Source: M3007 sp046160625 (GTDB lineage Bacteria > Bacteroidota > Bacteroidia > Chitinophagales > Saprospiraceae). From it: a stretch of DNA of 64,000 nt. The stretch's first letter is position 1. Every line of letters begins with the position of its first letter. Shown one piece after another: positions 28,401-35,785 of the stretch. The notes under the pieces are model-generated. The model had not been told where the DNA came from, ran no database searches, and saw only the letters and a program-made list of their open reading frames with translations. Position numbers and translations under genes: made by a program. The stretch covers positions 102,893 through 166,892 of the forward strand of contig JBJXGZ010000005.1 in NCBI GenBank assembly GCA_046160625.1, given 5' to 3'.

Positions 28401-28752
28401 GGCTGGTTTCCTTCACTACTGCAAAGGCTTCAGGTAGGATGCTGAGCAACACATCTTCTAGTGCCTTGTCGCGGTTTTTGCGAAGCTCATCCACCTCCTT
28501 GAAGAGGTTTTCTTTGTCGTTGAAATCCTCTGCATCAATAGCCTGTTGGTTGACATTGGTGATTTCGGCATCAATATCGCTCAAATATTCTTTGATCCGT
28601 TGGCGGAACTCAAGGGTCTTGGAACGCAGTTCGTCGTTGGAAAGGGACTGATATTCCTCGAAGTAATGGTTGACTTCGATGACCATGGCTTGATATTGCT
28701 TGAGGTCGCGGTCTTGTTTGGTACCGAGTATTTTTTTAAGGAATCCGAACAT
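25405..28752 (-). CDS. secA: Preprotein translocase ATPase SecA
   Basis: A 1115-residue motor that drives preproteins through SecYEG. Walker A (MTTGEGKTL), [19 protein letters not shown], the preprotein cross-linking domain, [13 protein letters not shown] and the [21 protein letters not shown] block are present. The C-terminus ends with the zinc-binding [17 protein letters not shown] tail that contacts SecB or ribosomes. The length fits the longer Bacteroidota form. The Gln/Ala-rich linker before the tail (residues about 1030-1090) is low-complexity. Confidence 0.97.
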   Translation of the reverse strand: [1115 protein letters not shown]

Positions 28753-28862
28753 TTATGTTAATGTGGTCAATATGATGAATGTGGTCAATTGGTCAATCTG
28801 TTTGGCGATTTGGGGGTTACCCTCCTTCGCCCCGAGTGCTCGGGGCTTTGGCGGGCAAGCCG

Positions 28863-28870
28863 CAAAGATA
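28863..28870 (-). promoter_or_regulatory. Candidate -7 box for secA
   Basis: TATCTTTG on the minus strand directly next to a family E repeat. The leader would be about 105 nt. No clear -33 box. Confidence 0.45.
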
Positions 28871-29107
28871 ACGCTTTGATTTAGCGCCATGGGGCTGTCC
28901 AGCACATTTCGTTCCATGCGGGGAAAAAGCAGGAATTTTGACAGATTGGCAGAGACAATGCGTACCAGCCCAATAACATTTCTTCTTTTGGCAGATTCCG
29001 GCTATTTATTAAAAAGCACTAATGAGTCTTTAAAGGCCTAAAAAAAGGCTAGTCAAACCCTTACGACAATTTTTTTAAAAACGATGCACTTGTTTCAGGG
29101 TAAAATC

Positions 29108-29115
29108 TACCTTTG
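29108..29115 (+). promoter_or_regulatory. Candidate -7 box for the RGG/PUR gene
   Basis: TACCTTTG, about 150 nt before the GTG start. The leader contains two family E palindromes, which could influence translation. Confidence 0.5.
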
Positions 29116-29266
29116 CTGCTTCAGCCGCCATAGCACCTCGCCGCCGCCTAAAGGCTAAGGCGAGTAAAAGCGCGATGGAGGGTTAACCCGCCATAGCCCC
29201 GAGCACTCGGGGCGAAGGAGGGCAACATTTCAACAAAACAATTTTTTTCACTAAACTTTCTGACAG

Positions 29267-30058
29267 GTGGAATACGGGAATTTTCAAAGGAGAGACAATG
29301 ACAATCGGGACAGCAATGACCGAGATCGTGGTGGCAACGACCGTGGCGGTTATGGCGGCGGCGGTGACCGTGGAGGCTTCCGCGAACGCGGCGGCGACAG
29401 AGGCGGCTACGGCGGCGGCGGCGGATTCCGCGGCGGCAATGATCGTGGCGGCTACGGCGGCGGCGGCGGATTCCGTGGCGGTGGCGATCGTGGCGGTTAT
29501 GGCGGGGGCGGAGATCGTGGCGGCTTCCGAGACCGTGGCGGTGATCGCGGCGGCTATGGCGGCGGTGGCGAGCGTTTTGAAGATGAAAGCGTGTTTTCCA
29601 AGCGCGTACGCGCCGGCAAACGTCGCACCTACTTCTTCGACGTTAAAAAAACGCGCGGCGATGACTACTTCATCACCATCACCGAGAGTACACGTCGCGA
29701 AGACGGCTTTGGCTACAAGCGCCACAAACTTTTCCTTTATAAGGAGGACTTCAATCGCTTCGTGGCTTCGCTCAACGAAGTAGTGAACCACGTCAAAACG
29801 GAACTCATGCCAGAGTTTGACTACGAAGAATTTGATCGTCGTCAGGCGGAATGGGAAGCGCAAAATCGCGACAACGAAAACGAAAACGAAGACGATGATG
29901 ACCGCGAAGAGCAGGGTGAAGAGGAAAAGCCAAAGTCCAAGGCTAAAGGTGCTGCTAAAAAGATCGAAGACAAAGCAGACGATACCGCTGATGACGACGA
30001 CGAAAAACCTGAAGTCAAAGCGAAAGACGAAGACGATATCGAAGACGATTGGAAATAA
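29267..30058 (+). CDS. RGG-repeat PUR-domain (DUF3276) nucleic acid-binding protein
   Basis: A 263-residue protein in three parts. Residues 1-105 are RGG/GGYGGGG repeats of the kind found in eukaryotic FUS- and fibrillarin-like proteins. Residues about 110-180 (KRRTYFFDVKKTRGDDYFITITE to NHVKTEL) are the Bacteroidota PUR-alpha/DUF3276 single-stranded nucleic acid-binding domain. The last 75 residues are a highly acidic tail with Lys-rich stretches. The start must be GTG at 29267 or later, because TGA lies in frame 6 bp upstream. The long Gly-Arg array suggests RNA binding and possibly condensate formation (inference). Confidence 0.85.
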   Translation: MEYGNFQRRDNDNRDSNDRDRGGNDRGGYGGGGDRGGFRERGGDRGGYGGGGGFRGGNDRGGYGGGGGFRGGGDRGGYGGGGDRGGFRDRGGDRGGYGGGGERFEDESVFSKRVRAGKRRTYFFDVKKTRGDDYFITITESTRREDGFGYKRHKLFLYKEDFNRFVASLNEVVNHVKTELMPEFDYEEFDRRQAEWEAQNRDNENENEDDDDREEQGEEEKPKSKAKGAAKKIEDKADDTADDDDEKPEVKAKDEDDIEDDWK

Positions 30059-30110
30059 GCCAGCCCTTCAATGTATTGAAACTGAGCGACTTTCTCCGAT
30101 AATTAGAAAG

Positions 30111-30150
30111 GCGAAACGACCTGCTGAAATGTGGGCGTTTCGCTTTTTTT
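30111..30150 (+). terminator. Terminator after the PUR-domain gene
   Basis: GCGAAACG pairs with CGTTTCGC around a 17-nt loop, followed by TTTTTTT, 52 bp after the stop. Confidence 0.88.
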
Positions 30151-30212
30151 GTTAGGATATTGGGATATTGGGATATTTCCAATATCCCAATATCAATTAA
30201 TATTTCCAAGCC

Positions 30213-32336
30213 ATGCATCCGCTCTATCCACAGCTTTTCACGCCGCTTGACCTAGGATTCACCACCCTGCCCAACCGTGTACTCATGGGTTCCATGCACA
30301 CAGGTTTGGAAGAGAAGAAAGACGATCTGCGGGCATTGGCTGCGTATTTTGCTGCCCGGGCGCGCGGTGGTGCAGGATTAATGGTTACTGGTGGCATCTC
30401 CCCGAATCGCCAGGGATGGCTGGCGCCTTTCGGCGCAAAAATGAGTTCGCGTGCTGAGGTGGCAAAACATCAAAATGTAACTGCGGCCGTCCACGCTGAA
30501 GGTGGGAAGATATGCATGCAAATTCTGCACGCAGGGCGCTATTCCATGCACCCTTTGTTGGTCGCCCCTTCTCCCCTGAAAGCACCGATTTCCCCCTTTA
30601 AACCCTGGGGAATGAGCCAGCGCCTTATCCGCGCCACGATTGACGACTTTGCCAATGCAGCAGCGCTTTCCCGCGAAGCTGGCTACGATGGCGTAGAAAT
30701 TATGGGTAGCGAAGGGTATTTGATCAACCAGTTTATCGCCCCGCGCACCAACCATCGCCAAGATGATTGGGGCGGGAGTTTTGAAAACCGCATTCGATTT
30801 CCGCTCGAAATCATGCGAAAAGTGCGGGAAAAGGCAGGAAAAGATTTTATCGTCATTTTCCGCGTCTCTATGCTCGACCTCGTGGACGATGGCTCAAACT
30901 GGGAAGAAGTAGAACAACTCGCATTTGCCATCGAAGCTGCCGGAGCCAGCATCATCAACACAGGCATCGGTTGGCACGAAGCACGGGTGCCTACTATTGC
31001 CACGCTCGTGCCGCGCGGTGCATATACATGGGTTACAAAGCGGCTGATGGGCAAACTCAAAATCCCGCTCATTGCCACCAACCGCATCAATACCCCCGAA
31101 AAAGCCGAAGAAATCCTGCGCGATGGTTTTGCCAACATGGTCTCCATGGCCCGGCCTTTTCTCGCGGATCCCGATTTTATGCGCAAGGCCCAGGCCCAGC
31201 AGGCCGACGAAATCAATACCTGTATTGCCTGCAACCAGGCATGTTTGGATCAAATTTTTAGAGGAAAAACAGCCTCCTGTCTGGTTAATCCTCGCGCTTG
31301 CCGGGAATCGCTAATCGTAAATCGTAAATCGCAAATCGTAAATCCTAAGAAAGTCGCGGTTGTAGGCGCTGGGCCTGCTGGTCTTTCTGCAGCGACCGAG
31401 TTGGCAGCGATGGGGCGCGAAGTCCATCTCTTTGAGGCCTCCAGCGAGATAGGCGGGCAGTTCAACATGGCCAAACGTATTCCGGGCAAGGAAGAATTCT
31501 ATGAGACCTTGCGGTATTTTGGCAAAATGATTGAAAAAAATGGCGTTTTACTGCACTTGAATACCCGGGTTGATGCTGATTTTTTGATAAAAAACAACTT
31601 TTCAGAAGTTGTCGTTTCTACGGGCGTTGTACCAAGAACACCCAATATTGAAGGCATCAAGCACCCCAAGGTGTTGTCATATCTGGATGTTTTGCTGCAC
31701 GGAAAGCCCGTGGGAAAAACGGTCGCACTTATTGGCGCGGGTGGTATCGGCTTTGATGTAGCGATGTTTCTGACGGCCCCGACCAGTTCTTTAATTCGAA
31801 ATATTTCAAGTAAGCGGTCAGACGACTTTGAGTCGTCAGACCGCGTGAAGCGACCTTCGTCTGACGACTCAAAGTCGTCTGACGAATATTCAGTATCTAC
31901 GAAGGCCTACCAACTTGAATGGGGAATTGACCAGAGCTACCAAAACCGCGGTGGCATCACAAAGCCTCATCCAGAACAACCCCCACGCCAAGTCTGGCTC
32001 CTCCAACGCTCCAAAGGAAAAGTAGGCGAACGCCTTGGCAAAACCACTGGTTGGGCGCACCGCATGACCCTAAAAAGCCGCAATGTGCAAATGTGGAACG
32101 AGGTGGAATACCTGAAAATTGACGATGCTGGTTTGCACATCACAGTGCAAGGCAAGCCACAATTGCTTGAGGTAGAAAACGTTGTGGTGTGCGCTGGTCA
32201 GGAGTCGATGCGAGAATTGTATGCACCACTTGTGGCTGCGGGGATTAAAGTTCATCTTATAGGCGGGGCAAAAGAGGCGTCGGAGTTGGATGCGCAAAGG
32301 GCTATTGAGGAGGGGTTTCTTCTTTGTCAAAGATAA
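30213..32336 (+). CDS. fadH: 2,4-dienoyl-CoA reductase-like FMN/FAD/Fe-S oxidoreductase
   Basis: A 707-residue member of the Old Yellow Enzyme plus FAD family, closest in layout to FadH, which reduces 2,4-dienoyl-CoA in fatty-acid breakdown. The TIM barrel has LMGSMHTGLEE and QILHAGRYS; the 4Fe-4S cluster motif is CIACNQACLDQIFRGKTASC; the FAD domain starts VAVVGAGPAGLSAA, and an NAD-binding GAGGIGFDVA follows. Two in-frame additions make it longer than usual: a TAAATCG-type microrepeat between the domains (31308-31346) and a family D palindrome in the NAD domain (31817-31883). Substrate assignment is by family. Confidence 0.85.
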   Translation: MHPLYPQLFTPLDLGFTTLPNRVLMGSMHTGLEEKKDDLRALAAYFAARARGGAGLMVTGGISPNRQGWLAPFGAKMSSRAEVAKHQNVTAAVHAEGGKICMQILHAGRYSMHPLLVAPSPLKAPISPFKPWGMSQRLIRATIDDFANAAALSREAGYDGVEIMGSEGYLINQFIAPRTNHRQDDWGGSFENRIRFPLEIMRKVREKAGKDFIVIFRVSMLDLVDDGSNWEEVEQLAFAIEAAGASIINTGIGWHEARVPTIATLVPRGAYTWVTKRLMGKLKIPLIATNRINTPEKAEEILRDGFANMVSMARPFLADPDFMRKAQAQQADEINTCIACNQACLDQIFRGKTASCLVNPRACRESLIVNRKSQIVNPKKVAVVGAGPAGLSAATELAAMGREVHLFEASSEIGGQFNMAKRIPGKEEFYETLRYFGKMIEKNGVLLHLNTRVDADFLIKNNFSEVVVSTGVVPRTPNIEGIKHPKVLSYLDVLLHGKPVGKTVALIGAGGIGFDVAMFLTAPTSSLIRNISSKRSDDFESSDRVKRPSSDDSKSSDEYSVSTKAYQLEWGIDQSYQNRGGITKPHPEQPPRQVWLLQRSKGKVGERLGKTTGWAHRMTLKSRNVQMWNEVEYLKIDDAGLHITVQGKPQLLEVENVVVCAGQESMRELYAPLVAAGIKVHLIGGAKEASELDAQRAIEEGFLLCQR
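31308..31346. repeat. TAAATCG microrepeat in the fadH-like linker
   Basis: Imperfect tandem units of about 10 bp (CTAATCGTAA, ATCGTAAATC) in frame between the Fe-S and FAD domains, encoding SLIVNRKSQIVNPKK. Confidence 0.7.
31817..31883. repeat. Family D palindrome inside the fadH-like gene
   Basis: Perfect 25-bp arms at 31817-31841 and 31859-31883. In frame, encoding a Ser/Asp-rich insert (RSDDFESSDR then SSDDSKSSDE) where E. coli FadH has a shorter loop. Confidence 0.92.
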
Positions 32337-32537
32337 GACACTGAATGTTGGGCATTAGGCAACTATTAGGGGCATTCCTGAATCAACATTGATAATGTAA
32401 TTCACAACTAAATGTACTTGCGTAAAATTAGTATTATCTAACCTCAGGCGCTAAGGCGCGGAGCGTTTGAAAATCAACTCTTTGTGTCTCTGTATCTCTG
32501 CGGATTATTTCACCCACTCACTTAAATGCCTCTGATT

Positions 32538-33614
32538 ATGCACAAACATCAATTGGTTTTTTTTTGCCTGCTTCTACTATTAGCATGTAAAAAGGAAAAA
32601 CAGAATCCTGTAACTGGCGAAGGCAATTGCAACGATATAACTGAAAATACGGCCTTTCCTATAAATATTCCCGGTTGGAAGATTGAGTTCTTAGAAACAG
32701 GCCAGTTTGGCTATTGGAGCTGGCAACCTTATTTTTTGAATGAAACTACTGGATTCATCTTCGAAGACAATGGCCATGTACTCAAAACTATGGATGGTGG
32801 AAGTTCCTGGAAAATGGTGCTCGAAAACATACACGCTTCTCCCAGGTCCATGTTTTTTGTAGATGATAAAATTGGTTTTTTAAGTGTTCAAAATCTGACT
32901 GGATGTCCAAACAATTGTGACCACCGAATGACAACATTCCGGACAGCCGACGGCGGCGAAACTTGGCAAAAATCAATAAGTGATAATGCCGGAATTATAT
33001 GGAGCCTCTATTTCTCTGACACTTTGAATGGAATTGGAGTGGCACTTATCCCATCAGAGAACTATCGCCAAAGAATTATTCAAACAAATAATGGAGGGAT
33101 TACCTGGGAGACGCTTCCGCTTTCGGGGCTGAATGGCCTGACAATCTTTCAGATGCAGATGCTGAATGGCCAAGAGGGTTTCTTTGCGGGCGATAAGGGT
33201 AAGTTATATCGAACCAAAGATGGAGGAGTCACATTTGACAGTGTGCAAACTCCCCTTCTACAATTTTCTCATTTAAAGTTTTTTGACAACATGGTTGGCT
33301 TGGCATCCGACTTTTATAAAACCTATAGTACCTCCGACGGGGCCAACACCTGGCAACTGGTTTGCGATCGCGGTTCAACTCTTATTCACTGGGTTGACCA
33401 CAGTGAAATTTTGACTGTACAAACCGCCCATACATGTGTTGACTATGATGTTTTGATGTCAGATGCTGGTTTTTTCGTTTCCCCAAATAGAGGCCAAACA
33501 TGGGAGCAAAGTAATCTGTCTCAAAATTTTGGAATCTATAATTATCACTTCCCTCTTCCGAATGTGGGCTTTGGAATGCATGGCTCTAAATTGGTCAAGT
33601 TCACAAAACAATAA
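32538..33614 (+). CDS. Lipoprotein with YCF48/BNR-like propeller
   Basis: A 358-residue lipoprotein (QLVFFCLLLLLACKK, lipobox LLAC). Repeated units such as VLKTMDGGSSWKMV, TFRTADGGETWQKS, IIQTNNGGITWETL and LYRTKDGGVTFDS are BNR/YCF48-type blades, so the mature part is a beta-propeller on the cell surface or in the periplasm. Such proteins in Bacteroidota often have unknown ligands. An ATG 12 bp upstream (32526) is equally possible. Confidence 0.8.
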   Translation: MHKHQLVFFCLLLLLACKKEKQNPVTGEGNCNDITENTAFPINIPGWKIEFLETGQFGYWSWQPYFLNETTGFIFEDNGHVLKTMDGGSSWKMVLENIHASPRSMFFVDDKIGFLSVQNLTGCPNNCDHRMTTFRTADGGETWQKSISDNAGIIWSLYFSDTLNGIGVALIPSENYRQRIIQTNNGGITWETLPLSGLNGLTIFQMQMLNGQEGFFAGDKGKLYRTKDGGVTFDSVQTPLLQFSHLKFFDNMVGLASDFYKTYSTSDGANTWQLVCDRGSTLIHWVDHSEILTVQTAHTCVDYDVLMSDAGFFVSPNRGQTWEQSNLSQNFGIYNYHFPLPNVGFGMHGSKLVKFTKQ

Positions 33615-33629
33615 AACATCAGGCATTTA

Positions 33630-33663
33630 AACCTCGTAGGTTTTTGAAAACCTACGAGGTTTA
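33630..33663. terminator. Bidirectional terminator / family F palindrome
   Basis: Perfect 16-bp arms (AAACCTCGTAGGTTTT) around two bases, between two convergent genes. A half copy (AACCTCGTAGGTTTTT) recurs at 49752-49767, so it is also a dispersed repeat. Confidence 0.8.
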
Positions 33664-33695
33664 TTACAAATAAATTTCCTCTATAAACACCCGAA

Positions 33696-34574
33696 TTAAT
33701 CTGCATTAGCGAGCTTGAATATTTTGGCTCCACCATTTTTAAAATGCACCAGACCAGTGTAAAATCCCGATGTTAAAGCAGTAATATCAATGCTTTTATT
33801 AAAGGGTAAAAGATGGTTCGTATTCAGGACTAATACTCCCAAACTGTTGAAAATCTGAATGCTCTGAATTTCCGCTTCATTTTCTGTCTCAAAATATAAG
33901 ATGCCAGACGCGGGGTTCGGGTAAACCTTAATAGCACCCATTTCCACATCCGTTACCGCACTCGTGTAGCATCCACTGACGTCAGGGCGCTGATAGAGCA
34001 ATTGCCCGTTGGTGCTGAAACAGCGGATATAGAGTAGAACCCCATCCCAAAGGGAACAAACTGTTTCTGAATTAAAGAGCGCGAAGGTCTCTCCAATACC
34101 TTCTATCCATTCCGTTTCTCCACACCAGCTGTCGAGCGTGATTTTTTTTCTCGCGACGCCGTCCAACAACTGCGTAGAGCCTACCTGCGTGACATATCTG
34201 GTCGCCTGGTTCACATTGATCCAGCCTGTCAGGGAGTCTCCGATGCCAAAATTGAAATCATAGATCAGTTTTTCGGTCTGGTTCTCATATTTTGTATAAA
34301 CCTTCCCGTTTTCTTCTCTTAAAAACGAGCCGCTTGATACCCACGGGCCGCCGCTCATGTCAATGGAAAAGATGAGCTCCTGGTAGTATCTCCCTTCGAG
34401 GAGGGTGGAGTCGGCGGCGAAAGTATATCGGCGTATCTTCTCCGACGGCCAACCCAGTGGGTGTGTATAATCTACTACCCATTCGTTTAGCGGGGTGACA
34501 ATGGGGAAATACCCGGTTTGGCAGAAAGAAGTGTAAGAAACCAGTAGTAAGGTGGCAATTAATAAGTTTTTCAT
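33696..34574 (-). CDS. T9SS type A secreted protein, unknown function
   Basis: A 292-residue secreted protein with a signal peptide (MKNLLIATLLLVSYTSFCQ). The central 190 residues contain RYYQELIFSIDMSGGPW and WCGETEWIEGIGETFAL, a pattern common in T9SS cargo of unknown role. The C-terminal 75 residues (IKVYPNPASGILYFETE to GAKIFKLAN) are a type A sorting domain. No catalytic motif is visible. Confidence 0.85.
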   Translation of the reverse strand: MKNLLIATLLLVSYTSFCQTGYFPIVTPLNEWVVDYTHPLGWPSEKIRRYTFAADSTLLEGRYYQELIFSIDMSGGPWVSSGSFLREENGKVYTKYENQTEKLIYDFNFGIGDSLTGWINVNQATRYVTQVGSTQLLDGVARKKITLDSWCGETEWIEGIGETFALFNSETVCSLWDGVLLYIRCFSTNGQLLYQRPDVSGCYTSAVTDVEMGAIKVYPNPASGILYFETENEAEIQSIQIFNSLGVLVLNTNHLLPFNKSIDITALTSGFYTGLVHFKNGGAKIFKLANAD

Positions 34575-34768
34575 TTTCGAGCGTTGATTTAAGTTTGAAG
34601 CAAATTTAGATTCCTTTCAAACCTGAAGTGGCCAATAGATGCCGTTGTCGGATAATATCCAAAAATCCAATTTTGCCCGTATTCTGGCAGTAATCCGTAA
34701 GCTCAAATTCTTTTTGGAACTTTGCCAGTCAAATTATCTCAAAATCAAGTAAAAACCTCTCTGAAATT

Positions 34769-35590
34769 ATGTTTGCCAACAAACTCATGGTCCCCTTCGC
34801 GCTGATCGCCGCGCTTTTTCTCGGCCTGGCCTGGGGCGTTGACGACAGTTATTCCATTTATTTCGTACCATTTCTGGTCATTGCAGCATTGATTTTTATC
34901 CTGTCGCCCCAGATCAACTGGTGGTGGTACAGCCGCAATCCACCTGATTTAAGCACGGAGTTGCGGACTTTTTTAGAGCGTTCCTGTGGGTTTTACCGCC
35001 AACTTTCCTTGGCAGAGCAGCGTCGCTTTCGCGGCCGCGTGGCTATGTTCAACATGGGCACCGACTGGGAACCTTTGGCTTTCCCGGAAGATTCGTTGCC
35101 GCCGGATGTACAGGTGGCCATTGCTGCACAGGCGGTATCGCTGACGTTTGGGCGTGAGCAGTTCTTATTCGACAAGTTTGAGAAAGTGATTCTTTTCCCC
35201 CGGCCATTCCCTACCCCGGAACACCCCTACGACCACGCTTCAGAAATGCACGAAACGGATGGTTGTTTGCTTTTTTCCGCAGATCAGGTGATGAAGGCTT
35301 TTGTGAAGCCCACGCAATGGTACAATGTAGCCATGCACGAATACGCCAAAGCCTTTGTGTTGAAATACCCGAATGAACCTTGGCCCAAATTCTCATCGGA
35401 AGACGTGTGGGAAAAATTGGAGGCTGCCAGCGGGATGCCCCGCGCCCATGTGGAATCGGTAATCGGTTTGGCGGGCGTGGATGCACTTCCAGTGGCGGTA
35501 CACCATTTTTTCATGTTTCCAGAGCGGTTTTCGGCGGTTTTTCTGGAAGTGCACCAGGTGTTTTCCAAAATTTTTATCCCTTCCCCCTGA
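34769..35590 (+). CDS. MtfA-like (M90) protein with degenerate zinc site
   Basis: A 273-residue protein with two N-terminal membrane segments (LMVPFALIAALFLGLAWG and YFVPFLVIAALIFIL) followed by an M90/MtfA-like domain (FLERSCGFYRQLSLAEQRRFRGRVAMF, a family match). The expected HExxH zinc motif reads HEYAK at residues 190-194, so the second His is Lys. The downstream block that usually supplies the third ligand reads AVHHFFMFPERF. It is therefore probably a pseudoenzyme, possibly a binding or regulatory protein. Family call good; activity unlikely. Confidence 0.7.
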   Translation: MFANKLMVPFALIAALFLGLAWGVDDSYSIYFVPFLVIAALIFILSPQINWWWYSRNPPDLSTELRTFLERSCGFYRQLSLAEQRRFRGRVAMFNMGTDWEPLAFPEDSLPPDVQVAIAAQAVSLTFGREQFLFDKFEKVILFPRPFPTPEHPYDHASEMHETDGCLLFSADQVMKAFVKPTQWYNVAMHEYAKAFVLKYPNEPWPKFSSEDVWEKLEAASGMPRAHVESVIGLAGVDALPVAVHHFFMFPERFSAVFLEVHQVFSKIFIPSP

Positions 35591-35663
35591 GGCCTTCTCA
35601 TATTTACCAAACTCCATGCGTACTGGAATTTCCTGAAAGGCGTTTACTTTTACGCGGTTTTAC

Positions 35664-35717
35664 CCGCCATAGTGCCTCGCCGCTGCCAAATGCTAAGGCG
35701 AGTAAAGCGCGAAGGAA
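35664..35717. repeat. Family E repeat, long form
   Basis: Closely resembles 29126-29185, with CTAAGGCGAGTAAA in common and ends CCCGCCATAG and CGCGAAGGA. It is followed by AATATCCCAATA microrepeats up to 35761. Confidence 0.7.
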
Positions 35718-35785
35718 TATCCCAATATTCTAATATCCCAATTTCTCAACATCCCAATATCAAATTAACTAAATTCACACCCAAC

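Larger units (their letters stand above)
28753..29266. other. secA/RNA-binding gene intergenic region with family E repeats
   Basis: No gene. It holds AATGTGGTCAAT microrepeats (28757-28795), family E copies at 28818-28859, 29126-29185 and 29189-29226, and two -7 boxes pointing away from each other. The first and third copies share the palindromic core GCCCCGAGTGCTCGGGGC in opposite orientation, so they form a large inverted pair. Confidence 0.75.
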
